Source of the DNA: Amoebophrya sp. A120
Taxonomy: Eukaryota; Sar; Dinophyceae; Syndiniales; Amoebophryaceae
Assembly: GCA_905178155.1 (NCBI GenBank)
Contig: CAJINV010000002.1
Coordinates: 7,799,650 to 7,863,649, forward strand
DNA: 64,000 bases
Direction of reading: 5' to 3'
The notes below the pieces were generated by a model, which was not told the DNA's origin, searched no databases, and saw only the letters and a list, made by a program, of their open reading frames with translations. This document shows, piece by piece, positions 46,450 through 57,760 of the stretch (positions are counted from its first letter, which is position 1; each line of letters begins with the position of its first letter). The translations under genes and the position numbers were made by a program.

Positions 46450-47760
46450 CTACTTCGAGTACCCCAGAATGGTCTTGCTGTATCCCAGTGAAATCCTCTC
46501 GTTCCACCTCTCCACAAAGACAAAGATGTACAAAATTTGTATTTGCTTGGTTGTACTTACTATTTCTTTTTCTATCCTACACCTACGAGTGCAATGAAAT
46601 GCAATAACATTGTTGACATCCTACCTTACTTTATCTTTTGGGAGTCTGGAACGCGAAATTTCAAGTTGATATCTTCTCCACACGCTTCATGGTCTGCGTG
46701 ACATCTCGCACGCGGATGGTTGTCTTGTTGGAGTTATCGCAGAACAACACCATGATCTCGACGAACTTCCCCTATTCTGTGCAAAATCACCCTCATCAAC
46801 GCTACCAATTTTGAAACTGTGCACCAGTGAAAAAACACACAAGCAAAACTATCTAAACTTAATCTTTATCTTAAAGGACCATGTCCATCTCTATGGCTAT
46901 CGCTATGCATGCCCTCATTACAAATTGGTGTTGAAGATGATCTTGTTACACAGCATATCTCCATCCACTTCTGCACCAGGTCGCGCACCTCCGGAGTCTA
47001 TGCACGTGAAACACGTCAGGGTCTAGAATGTTGTGAGAGTTGTCTTCTTCTGCCACGGCCGAAGATGTCACACTGACTTAGGTAGTTGGCAGAATCAAGA
47101 AGTGGGCACAAACCAGAAGCACCACTCGCTTTTCTTGTTCTTTTTCATGACGCAAGGGATCACTCAGCAGCACTCCAAGCAACTTAATATAGTTTCTGAA
47201 AAATTTATCATGCACGCTTGCATACTACTATCGAACTGCGCTTCGGATTCAATTTTGATAGCAAATTGGCCAGAAAAACCCGACTAATGTTTGCACTTGA
47301 TAGGGCGACTTTTCTGGAGAGCCGGGACACGCCTCCCCTACGGGCCAACCGCTTGATCTGCACGCTTTTCAACTCGGTCATCAAATTATCAAGCCGAAAG
47401 TAGCCCCGAAATGCATGTGCGATTGCGAGAAACAGAAACATACACTTTGATTCCCAGAAAAAAATTCCATCTTCCTTCTACTTCTTTCTTCAGTGATGTG
47501 GTGCTACTTCTGCAAGATGGTACTCATCCTTATGCTTGTCTATTAAAGAAATCTAGATATGCCTGAAAGTTCGCATGAAGCAAATATATGCATTTCTTTC
47601 TTTTTTTTGTGCCGCTGCCGTTGGGGCGATTTTCATTTTGATACACGCCGTCCCATTGCTTCTGCGGAGGAAAAACCCGTGGTTTCTTTCGTATACAGAA
47701 AAAAAGCTGCGTTAGTGTGAGTCTGTAATGCAGAGCATGCAAGAGCATTGCATCTGCCAT
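46450..47760 (-). CDS. Divergent histone H4-like protein, five exons
   Basis: Exons 47760-47644, 47381-47303, 46993-46950, 46771-46675 and 46508-46450 join in consistent phase to 131 residues. The core IKRLARRGGVSRLSRKV matches histone H4 helix 1 (IRRLARRGGVKRIS), including eight identical residues in a row. It is followed in register by PEVRDLVQKWMEICCGKFVEI (helix 2 of H4, EETRGVLKVFLENVI) and KTTIRVRDVTQTMKR (H4 KTVTAMDVVYALKR, one residue longer). The end, ERISLGYSKTILGYSK, replaces the H4 tail after KR. The N-terminus (MADAMLLHALHYRL...RKKPRVFPPQKQWD) lacks the Gly/Lys-rich H4 tail, and the true start could be another exon. H4 pairs with H3 in nucleosomes; such divergence suggests a specialised variant or relaxed constraint, as in dinoflagellates, which package little DNA on histones. 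Introns 1 and 2 are introner-like and intron 4 is not GT-AG. Confidence 0.66.
46509..46674 (-). other. Non-GT-AG intron bounded by direct repeats in the H4-like gene
   Basis: GTGGAGA occurs at 46675-46681 and 46509-46515 (minus-strand sense). Removing one copy with the intervening sequence gives GTG GAG A|GG TGG AAC in frame. No register within the repeat gives GT...AG. The inner ends carry a weak inverted similarity (AGATATCAACTTGAAATTT and AGATGTACAAAATTT). Confidence 0.55.
46999..47302. mobile_element. Introner family 1, degenerate copy E7 (intron 2 of the H4-like gene)
   Basis: A 304-bp segment begins TATGCACGTGAAACACGTCA, followed by GGGTCTAG, and ends TGTTTGCACTTGATA. The ends match E1 (TATCAAGTGCAAAAATG, then GGGTCTGG) with substitutions. 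The flanking 5-mers (GAGTC and GGGCG) no longer match. Excision plus 5 bases restores the frame and a helix 1 to helix 2 spacing equal to that of histone H4. Confidence 0.68.
47387..47643. mobile_element. Introner family 2, degenerate copy E8 (intron 1 of the H4-like gene)
   Basis: A 257-bp segment begins TATCAAGCCGAAAGTAGCCCC; its other end, inverted, is TATCAAAATGAAAATCGCCCC, with 16 of 21 positions alike and close to the family 2 end of E2. The flanking 5-mers (CAAAT and CACGC) match at only two positions. Excision with 5 bases keeps the H4-like frame open. Confidence 0.62.
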
Positions 47761-50238
47761 TCTGGGCGTAGGGCTTGTTCTTCTACAAGGTCGTGCTCGT
47801 CTTCAATTTCATGTAGATGCTATCATGGCAGACAAATTTCTAATGCTGCTTCATCCTCAACAACACTAAACATAATTTTTCTGTTGGATATTTCGCTGGC
47901 CGATCCCAATACCATGATCGTCGTCGCCGGACATATCTCCGGCGCTCGGCATCCCACGCATCGCGTCCTGAAGTATTGTAAAGCAAATATGCCTTCGTTC
48001 TACACGGTATAAAACGCCTTGTCCTTCCACATAGATCATGCAGAAACACGGTTGCGCGCACGAAAAGACTTTTTGGAAAAGTATGAAAAATATCCAATCC
48101 ATGCATGACTCATGAAGAAACATATTCTGTGCTAATTTCAAGTACCATTTCTTTCAAAATGTCATTGCAGTTCTGCTGGTACACCTGGTGACTCGTCGTC
48201 TCGTGGTATGGAAGAGAAGAAAAACTCGTCATAAGTATTCAAGCTTTCTTTATCTTTGTCATTTCGACCAAATGCATAGATATGATCTGGTCTTGCGACA
48301 CACAACGATCGTACGCTTTTTTCTTGCCCTTTGTCTGCCTGAGTTTGCAGTAGCGGCACTTTTTTCTGGCTGAAAAAAAACTACGTTTGCTCGTCCCACT
48401 GGGGAGGTGCTGGTGGTTTGAAAGTAAGACTAATATCTCTTCTTCTTCTTCACATACTCCATTCACCTTGTTCACAAGTCCTCCGTTCCGCCAGTGTGAC
48501 CCGCTCAGCTGTGACAATGCCACGTGTGACAAATGAGAGGCAGAGCGTCAAAAAAAAATTGCTCAACATCATGCATGGGTTGTTGCAAGTCAAGTGCAAC
48601 ACCTTTCGCAGAGTTACAGATTTCTAGTGCGCAGGTATGAGCATGAGCATGAACATGAGCATGACAAGGTTCGGGCAGCACGACATTTTTACCGTTCTTG
48701 CTCGCATCTACTTTTAGCAAACTTTGCAAGAAAGAGCGCAGTGCTATAGTTGTTCTCGCTGCTCTTCATTGATTCTTTGTGAAAACTCAGATATGTTGAC
48801 ACGCAGCTAGCTAATATATGCATCATCTCACTGTCGACTTTGTCAAGCTTGAGTGGGTCGTATCTTCGAGCGCGCCATTTTGTTTCTTTTGAAAGGGAAA
48901 GTGAACTGAAACTCTTTGATTTTTTTGTGCAAATACTTAGTCTTTGCAGAAGACGATGCTGTACTCTCCTCGTCCTCGTATCTATGTATTACACCTATGT
49001 GTTTTCTTCAGCCCTTAACACGGTGGTTGGTGGTGTCTCGTGATGCGTGTCAACAGTTGCGGCCGGGGGGGGGGTAAAAATTGTAGTTGTACTTCTGTTT
49101 GGGTTCTTTATCGTTGATAACTTCGTATTGTTGTACATGCATGAAGGGCGATGTGACCACAATCAAGCATCCCGACTGCAATACAGTAGATAACAAAGAA
49201 TGAAAAATACTAACAAGCGTGCACGGTCGCAACTTTTTTTAGAACCCTCGAATTTACTCGCCTTCCGTCGGCACGCGCGCTCGCATTATGGAAAGAAGCA
49301 CAAAACGACAAAGATGGCCCCTATTTGATGTACTGTACAACAGCGGTTTTTCTGCATCTCTTGTCGGTGTCTCTCACGGCCTTTTTCTTCGCTCAGGTGC
49401 AGTTCTTCTGTCGCTCACATGCAGTTTTTTGTCTCTCTGTTGCGGCCTTTTGTTAAAAACTGGGTCTGAGTGTCATTGGGTACTTAAGGAACCCGAAGAC
49501 CCACGCACCTATGAGTCTAAAACTCTGCGAAAAAAACAGAAGAAAGGCGAGGAAGCGAATCTACTAGTCAGAAAAAAAAATTGGATTGGATTGGATTGGA
49601 ATTCTGCAAAAAATCGAAAAGTTCGAGAGTTTGCTGCTCCACCGCAGTGGGTTCACTCATACTTTTGCAACCAACGTGGTTCAGAGAATGATGGTAGTTT
49701 AAAGATAGATAGACTAGCAACTAGCTTTTGGCTTGACAACGTGAAAATAAGACCAAGACCTGGTGACTGAAACTTTCGAGACTATACAATGACCGAAGAA
49801 AGTTTTTTTGAGTAGTGAAAACATAGACACTGGGGTTTGCAGACACCTCCTCGTGAGTCGAGGAACGAGACCACATGAACACTGCGGCGACGCTGTATTT
49901 TCGAGTAGAAGCAGTTGTAGTATCGCAGCAAGCTGCTGCGCGTGACATCTCTAGCGGACACTTGCAAGTACTGCATCAGCATCGCCAGGTCTACCAAAAC
50001 GAAACAATAAACAAATCCGAATCCATAAGAGGCTCACGCAACCGGTGCAAACTGGTAGTATTGCTAATTCTGGGTCGTGTCGCCATAAAGTTTTGTCCCA
50101 TTGCAAATAAATAAGTCACTTTTTAAGGAGCGTAGTTCTCATGATCTTCACACTAGGCTAGAATACTCAATGACATTTTTCGCGTAAACAAAAGAAAGCT
50201 ATTAGAAGACTGGACTCACCCCTTCTATCGCCGGTTTA
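47761..50238. other. Intergenic, about 2.5 kb
   Basis: AT-rich. It holds an ATGAGC-type microsatellite (48637-48664) and a run of ten G near 49064. Overlapping small frames on both strands were not credible as exons. Confidence 0.5.
48637..48664. repeat. ATGAGC microsatellite
   Basis: Imperfect hexanucleotide run ATGAGC-ATGAGC-ATGAAC-ATGAGC-ATGA. Confidence 0.85.
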
Positions 50239-50484
50239 TCATACTCCCGGAATCTTCTTGATGTAGACAAAGGAGTCCTGGCCTCGTTTATTTCTTGCAA
50301 GCATTTCTTGAAAAACAGTGAAAGGGAGGAGAAGTAGTAATTTCAATTTGTTTCTTGTTGGTGCAGAACAAACCTGCACGGTTTACCTTCCGGAATCCGA
50401 ATCATAGATATCAAATAAACGCGTAGTAAGTAGACCGTTGTCCTCGCGGACGTTGTCGTAGGTGCAGAGGTTGACATAGAAGTA
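50239..50484 (-). CDS. C-terminal exons of a small unknown protein
   Basis: An exon of about 98 bases ending at 50387 encodes FYVNLCTYDNVREDNG...LFDIYDSDSGR and has a clean AG|GTAAAC donor. The exon 50293-50239 continues in phase as NKRGQDSFVYIKKIPGV and stops. Upstream exons are needed: LTFVLTLNSKTYREEL near 50530-50580 and an ATG at 50759 (MGGCSYKREQHCIKCC...) are candidates, but no compatible splice was found. The VNLC segment faintly recalls PIH1-type proteins, which is not enough for a call. The gene sits 140 bases or more downstream of the GLDC stop. Confidence 0.48.
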
Positions 50485-50900
50485 GAAAGATTTACATATT
50501 GTATTCCCAAAATTGGCGCATGAGTGAAGTGCTGAGTTCTTCCCTGTAGGTCTTGGAGTTCAGCGTCAGCACAAAGGTTAGCTCAGTGTAAAGTCATCGA
50601 CATCGATGCGGGTAGAAGTTCACTATATTAATCTGTCATGCGCATTTCTGCTTTCGTCCTGCGCTTGTGCTCAAACTTGTTTTGGGTCCTTCTGCTTTCT
50701 GTCCGTCGGACGCAGCACTTAATGCAATGTTGCTCTCTCTTGTAGCTGCAGCCTCCCATGCTGGACGACAAAGTAGTTTCTGCTAATACAGTTCTTGTTT
50801 TTGAACTTGTAAATTCTTATTCTTTCATTTGCAGTTTGAGACCTTCTTGTTTTTCACCTACTACCTCGACCAAAACAAGAACCTAGCTCGAAGAGCCTGC

Positions 50901-53900
50901 TCACGCTTCCTCTCCCTGCGTTTTCTGGAGGGTCAATTTCAAATTTTTGTCCCCAAACCCGTTGTCCACTCGGGAGCAGGCAGGCCAGATCTTACCCCGT
51001 TCCTTCAAGTACGGCAGTGGGAACGCGGCCGTCTCCCGCGAGTAGCAGTCCGGGCGTATCCAGTTTGAAAGAGCGACCGATCCCCGCAACTACATGCTCG
51101 AGCGCTCAGCAATGCCAGACGTGCAAATGCGTTTTTCTGTTCGAGTTTTCAATTTCATTTCGACAAGACTAGAAGTCGCAACGACTGTACTGTACACTAC
51201 TAATGAACTACATGTTGTCCTCTCGATGACCATGGCCAGGGGCAGCGAATTGCATGTCAATGTCTGTGTCAAGTCTGTCAGTGCATACAAAAACTTTACT
51301 GTTGAGCTCACTTTCACATTTCACCGATCATTGATTCTGTCAGGCTGTGGTGCTCTTTTCAACTGCGTAAAGATCCAATCGTTCGCCAAACAGACTTGCT
51401 GCGAGTGCGGCGCGTTCTTGAGCGGGTTGTCGGTCTGTGTGTACTCACCCGTCTCGATTTTCCGGATCTCCTCGCGAATTGCGATCAGCGCATCGCAGAA
51501 GCGGTCCAACTCCGAGAGATCCTCAGACTCCGTCGGTTCGATCATCAGCGAGTGTGGGTTTTTCCAGCGGAAAACGAAAATCTTCGCTAGCACAGCACAG
51601 ACACATACTTTTTAATTTACCATTGTTTGATTGGTGTAATAGCACATAGATTCTCCATCACATTGTTCCTGTTCTTGCTGATGTTTTTTACAGGAACTCA
51701 CTGCAGAAGATGTACGGTAGACCAGCAGTTGTATTCAAATCAATTTTTCGAAGACAGTAAAAATCATGCAGTACACAGCACGTACGAAAAGAAGCAGCAA
51801 GCAACCAAGTGTCTGCCCTCCTGTGCGAGCTTGAAGATAATTTCTTTTCTGCGCGATAAGCTTGGGCCAAGACATGGTGGGAGCGTGGTAGCCGTAGTCC
51901 TGCAGCCGCTTTGCGATGTCCTCCTCGGTGACGCCCGTCGCTTTTTTGATGTCGGCCACCTCCAGGATGAACTCGTGGCTGCACCGCGGCTTCACGTCGG
52001 AAAACGCGATTTTGTAGTGCGACTGCAGTCTTTCCTTCAGGTAGTTCGCGTTCAGAATGGCCACCTCCGCGGACTTGCGCAGCCCCTCCGCACCCAGCAT
52101 GGAAATGAACATCCACGGAATCGCCGCGATCCCCGCCTGCCCAAACGGCGCATTGCTCACGGCATTCTCGCTGTTCCGCGAAAACTGGAAGTGCCCCGGC
52201 AGAAACGGCGCCAGCTTGCTGTTGCAACAGATCGGACCCATACCTGTAGAGATTTTATTTTGCATCATCAAGATAGATCACATGAAACGAATGTTGGCGA
52301 TGTGCCAGGCTCCGAAGCTTTTGCTCTTAATAATGGGTACTGTAGTTGCTGTGTCCTCTCATATTGGAAACAAAAAGCGACCACTCCGCGCTGCAGAAAC
52401 AGAAGTCACGGATATATATCGCCATGGTACGACTATGCGCCACGCAAAACCAAAAATCGTAAAGCTCTATTTTTGATGGCCATGAAGATGAATCTTGCAT
52501 GATTGATACGCATACTAGTAAGTTTGAGTCTATCAATTTCCGACAACCTTGAAAAAAATAGTACCCGGCCCGCCGCCCCCGTGCGGGATGGAGAAGGTTT
52601 TGTGCAGATTCAAGTGGCAGACGTCGGCGCCGATTTTCCCGGGCGCCGTGAGCCCCAGGTGGGCGTTCATGTTGGCTCCGTCCATGTAGACAAGCCCGCC
52701 GGCCTCGTGGATGGTGTCGCAGATTTCCACGATCTGCTCCTCGAAGATGCCTTGGGTGCTGGGGTAGGTGATCATCAACGCCGAGATTTTTCCCTTGTTC
52801 TCCGCGCAAATCTGCTTCAGCTCCTGCAGCGGCAGCTGCCCCTTGCTGTCATCGATCCACTTCACCTCCATGCCGATCATGGCCGCAGACGCGGGGTTGG
52901 TGCCGTGCGCCGACTTGGGGATGATGCACAGATTCTTCTCCTTCGACTTCGCCACCCCCAGCTGGCTCTCGTGGTACCGCCGGATGGCCAACAGCCCGGC
53001 GTACTCGCCCATGGCGCCGGATGCCGGCTGGAGAGAGCACGCATCGAACGCGGTGATCTTGCACAGGTACTGCTCCAGCTGGTGCAGCATCTTCCGGTAC
53101 CCCGGCACCGAGTCCACCGGCGCGTAGGGGTGCACGTTGGCGATCTCGTCGTGCCAGGACAGCGGCAGCAGCGAGCTGACCGAGTTCAGCTTCATGGTGC
53201 AGGACCCCAGCGTGATCATGCTGTGCACCAGGGACAGGTCCTTGCTCTGCAGCCGGTGCAAATACCGCATCATCTCCGTCTCCGAGTGGATCGAATTGAA
53301 GATCTCCTGCTCCAGGAAGGGCTCGCCCGCCGGCCGCTGGAACTCGGGCGGGAGCTCCGTGCACGCAATCAGGTCTGCTTGGTTCGCCGTCGTGGTTTGT
53401 TCGCCGTCGGGCAGAGTGGCTTTGTTCGTCGTGGAGGTGCCGTCCAGGCCCAGAATGTGGGTCAGCTGCGCAGCTAACTGCTGGATGTCCTCCAAGGAAT
53501 GCGACTCGTCGATGGAGACCGCGATCTGTGCGCTGTTCAGCACCCGGACGTTCGTTTCGTACAGGTCCGCCATCTTGGCCGCGACTTCTTCCGCCGCGAG
53601 CGGCAGCGTGTTGACCGGGATGGTGTCGAAGTGCGGCGTGGAGAGGTCGACTACCTTCGTGGAGGGCGACGTGCCCCCGCCCCTAGAGCCCAGCGTGTTC
53701 AGCGCCATCTCGTTGCGAAAGGCGTTTGCCAGCCCCACCACCCGCTGCGCGATCTTCTGCAGCCCGGCCTTCTGGTGGTACACGGCATACATGGCGCTGG
53801 CGTTGGCCAGCAGCGCCTGGCTCGTGCACACGTTCGAAGTGGCCTTGTCGTAGCGGATGTGCTGCTCGCGGGTCTGCAGCGTGAGCCGGTAGGCGGGGTT

Positions 53901-55747
53901 CTTCTCCTTGTCGAGCGACTCCCCGATGATCCGGCCCGGCATCTTGCGCAGGTACTTCAAATGGGTGGCGAAGAAGGCCGCGCTGGGGCCCCCGGCGAAC
54001 ATCGGGACGCCGAACCGCTGCATGTTGCCGACCACCACGTCCGCCCCCATGGCCGCGGGCGTCTTCGCCAACACCAAATTCAGCGGGTCCGCGGCCACGA
54101 TCAGGTGCCCCTTGTTTTTGTGCAACTCGTCCGCGATCGAGGACATGTCCTTCAGCCGCCCGAAGGTGTCCGGGTACTGCAGGACCGCGCCGATCAGGTT
54201 TTCCTGCGAGAAGTCGAACTCCTCCGCGTTCCCGACCAGCAGGTTGATCTTCAGGTACTTGGCCCGGGTCTCCACCGTCTTGATGGTTTGCAGGTGCACC
54301 GTGTCGGACACAAACACCGTGTCCTTGTCCTTCAGGTTGGACACCCGCAGCAGCATGGCCACCGCCTCGGCGCACGCGCTGCCCTCGTCCAGCAGACTGG
54401 CATTCGCCACCTCCATGCCCGTCAGCTCGGTGACCAGCGTCTGGAAGTTGAACAGGCTCTCCAGCCGCCCCTGCGAGATCTCCGCCTGGTACGGCGTGTA
54501 GGCGGTGTACCACGCGGGGTTCTCGAACAGGTTCCGCAGGATGCAGTGCGGCACCAGGGTGCCGTAGTAGCCCTGGCCGAGGTAGTTCTTCCGCTTCCGG
54601 ATGTCGGACACCATCTCCTTCAGCTGGGCCACCACCTCCGTCTCGGACCGCGTCCGCGGGGCGTTCAGCTCCTCCTCCGTCAGCTGCTTGCGGATGTGCT
54701 GGGGGATGGTTTGCTGCAGCAGCTCCTCCATCGTCGCAACGTTCAGGGTTTCCAGCATGAACTGAATCTCCCGCTCCGACGGACCCAGGTGCCTGTGGAA
54801 AAAATTCGTTTTTACCCATTTACAAAAGATGATCTTGTACGTTCCTCGGGCGGCTGATGCTGATCTACAGTTCATCGTCTTGAATTTTTACAGTGTCAGA
54901 CAGAACTCTATCACATTCAGTCGACCATTTGTTTCCATTGCAGCAAAACATAACCGGCAGCGAAAAACCAACCTTTCGGGAAATGTATCGGTGAATTTGA
55001 GGGATTATCCTTGGGAAAATTTGCAGCCAACACATAGAAGATACATCAACTTTACATGCTTTATTGATGTTCTCTCTTAGTTCTCACTTTTCTGACGATT
55101 GATGTGCAACCCTGCTTCGTCCGCGTGGAGTCTTTGCATCTGACTGACACAATATGCCTGATGTTCAGTGGAAAACATGAATCAATAATCGCGATTATAT
55201 CATGGAAGGTGCAAATGTGTATCTGATAGGGCTTCCTTGACACTCCGCGACGAGGATGAAGAGGAACTTGAGCTTGCTGCTATACAATGCAAACTTCGAT
55301 CTTCTTGGCTTCCTTGGGACAAAAGTCTTGTGACATAAGTGTAAGTCACCCTCACCCTGCTGCACCTGTGACGCACGACTAAGTCGGAGTTAATGCAGCA
55401 GCAACATTCATAACGCACTGCGTGAGATAAGTACACGCCAGCACGCGCAAGAGCAAGACAGAGCATACTCAAAACAAGGGGAAAAAGATCGAATAGCGGT
55501 TCGTAACTGTAGTTGTCGTGACATTGCTCAATACTGGCGCAGCGAGTCCTGTTGGTGCGCCAACTTCGGCCGTGGTGGAAGGGCTGCTACTGCCGAGTTT
55601 TGCGGCGGTGCTGATGCGCATCTTCTGCTCCGAGGAAGAGGACGTCGTACTGGAAAAGTGCACCCGCTGCAGCTGAGTCTGGAGCCGCTTCGCAGCACAG
55701 TTCTTGGCGAGCACCGCCCGCGATTTACTCCTCGAAACGGAAAACAT
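50901..55747 (-). CDS. GLDC: Glycine dehydrogenase (decarboxylating), glycine-cleavage P-protein, mitochondrial
   Basis: Exons: 55747 to about 55480 (transit peptide), 54792-52565, 52243-51867, 51563-51375, 51059-50901; about 1070 residues. The protein decarboxylates glycine with PLP and passes the aminomethyl group to the H-protein lipoyl arm in the mitochondrial matrix. Diagnostic segments are [47 protein letters not shown] (PLP-binding Lys, codon 52601-52599), [17 protein letters not shown] (read here [10 protein letters not shown]) and [11 protein letters not shown]...[11 protein letters not shown]. Exon 1 encodes a Ser/Arg/Ala-rich leader ([17 protein letters not shown]...) typical of mitochondrial targeting. 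Its splice to exon 2 (acceptor CCACAG|G at 54793) is not fully resolved. Intron 2 is GT-AG (GTACTA...TACAG). Introns 3 and 4 are not GT-AG and lie between short direct repeats, yet their removal gives the exact family spacing in [13 protein letters not shown]. Confidence 0.93.
51060..51374 (-). other. Non-GT-AG intron flanked by TGGAT repeats in GLDC
   Basis: TGGAT (minus sense) occurs at 51377-51373 and 51062-51058. Removing one repeat plus the interval joins LANDW to IRPDCYSRE in frame. No register gives GT-AG. The inner ends show inverted similarity (GTTGAAAAGAGCACC and GTTTGAAAGAGCGACC), as in a decayed introner. Confidence 0.7.
51564..51866 (-). other. Non-GT-AG intron flanked by TGG in GLDC
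   Basis: Exon 3 ends TCTTGG and exon 4 is preceded by CGCTGG. Joining at the shared TGG gives [13 protein letters not shown], the same length as the conserved P-protein segment (MSFPVPGTLMIEP). No GT donor fits. The inner ends carry imperfect inverted similarity (GCGCAGAAAAGAAATTATCT and GCGGAAAACGAAAATCT). Confidence 0.68.
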
Positions 55748-57760
55748 GGCGATTTCGTTTCGAAGAATCGGAAAAAAGTAAGAGTGCTTGCCACGGCGGC
55801 TGCGGGGGCGTCGAGCGTTTCACAGTCAAAGGCAATCCAAGTCCGCGGGCTGCCTAAAGGGTAAGTACCTTTGTCGTAGTTCTCCTCGATATTGTTTTTG
55901 ATAGTTTATATATTTAAGTGAGATATTGATAAAAAAAAAGCCGTAAGTCCAGCTTGTTGATCTGGTTAGAGTTTTGCAGCGGTTCTCGCCAAAAAATCAA
56001 TCGCGCACGTAAGTAAAACCCGAATCCCGTGGCTTCAATATCTTCTCAACGGGGTAGTTGAAAAGAGATTTCTCAATGCGGCTGTGACAGCAGACGAGTA
56101 TTTTACCCAAATTCAAAAACAGTAGCTCCCAATCTTGTTCAGCACACGGCTTGCTAAGTTTGTTGTTGTTGGAGGAAAAAAAAAACGACTATACTTTTGA
56201 ACTGTACCAGTTTTTTGCGATTTTTTCGAAAATAATCTCCACTCTGGGAAGATAAAACGTGCAGAGCTCTTTATTTTACGCTAGGCATGCAGGAGGTTAT
56301 GGTTAGAACAAATGTCGATATATTGACGAACGACAAGTGCTAACTGATGTAGTAGTATGGAAATACTAAGACGAAGGTGGTCTCGTGTTTCTGCAGAAGT
56401 ATCCGATGCAACAAGGCTTACACGGAAGCAGCTTCGTCGAAAATCAAAGTTATCGGTTTATTGAGGTGCCTACTTTATGAAACAATTTTTGCGATAAGAA
56501 AAAGAAAAAGTAAAAGAATTCAAATAAGCCGCTCACACGATATTATAACTCACGAGTTTGCGGCCCGTCTCTCTTGTTGCTCCACGAGCAGTGTTTCGAT
56601 GAAGGCGTCCGCTTTGCTTGCAGTGACGTCTCCAAGGGGAAATGAGACGTCTCTGCTCTCGCTCGTGCTTTTTCTCTCTCGTGTTCGAGCAGCCGTCAAG
56701 GCGCGCCGAGAAATCTTCGGCGGTTTTAGAAATAGAGATGAAGTGCTTAGTAACAGGTACGATTTTTCTGTGATGTGCAGCTCTCTCGTTGTCTTGTGCC
56801 TACACCTTATTACTTAAACGCGCAAGTGATGAAACTGAGACGAAAACAAGGTCTGTCAAGTAAAATACTTAAAATGCTGTCGCGGAGTGAAAATCTTCCA
56901 GGTAGTGGTAGTCTCCTGCGTGCAGCCGGTGCGGTTCGAAAAATTGATTATAAAGCGCTAGTTTTCAAACTAAAAGGCGGGGCTTCTACACAGACACAGA
57001 AAAGTCCTGTCGGGCGGGTAAAATTTGTAACAAGTTCTTTGTACTAGCTGCAGTAGCGGGAAGCACCAGCGCTTGTAGTGAAGAACAATAGCAATACAAA
57101 GAGCAATGACCTCCACTTTCCTGCCTCTCTCATCGACTCGTGTCTCATGTGGAATCTCTCCGAAGACCTATGTTGACATGCTATGGTGCACCGAAGCGAA
57201 TCTGCAAATATGAGCATGAAGCAGCTGTCGTGCTCAATCGAAAACACTTTCTGTTTTTGCATAATGCGGTATCAATTTCTCTACTCTTCAGCTTCGCTGG
57301 GCCGAATTTCGAATACTATTTTGTGCGTTCGCGCTCTTCTTTGCAATCTGCCTTCTTGTCAGGGGTGATACATGATTCCGAAGTTGAGGCTTTTTGAATA
57401 CCACGATAAACCGATACATTCCGTATGCAAGGGAAGATTAGAACTGCTATAAGTACAAGAAGATGAATCAGAGTAACAATAAGCAGACGCGGCGCGCGTA
57501 CATCGTATCGTCCTTCTTGCCCTCTGACTCTAATCGTAATCCTGATCGCTAACTATACTTGTTGAAACTACATACCTAATGCTAACTATTTGCGAACGTG
57601 TTGACTGACATTTTTTTTACATACTCCTGCAGGATTTCGATTTCTACGAAACAAAATAGAGTGCGATTACATACAGATACAAGTGCCACTGAAACGAGTG
57701 GTACAGCTCAAAAGAATTCATGACGCTACAGCGTGAGTGCACAGTAAGCCCGATTCATCT
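55748..57760. other. Intergenic, about 2 kb
   Basis: It lies between the GLDC start and the RING-like gene stop. AT-rich with scattered short frames. No exon, RNA gene or repeat array could be supported. The GLDC promoter should lie just above 55747. Confidence 0.5.

Noticed and set aside
53499-54857. Plus-strand frame of about 452 codons opposite GLDC
   Set aside because: Antisense to a strongly conserved enzyme, with His/Arg/Val/Leu-rich artefact composition.
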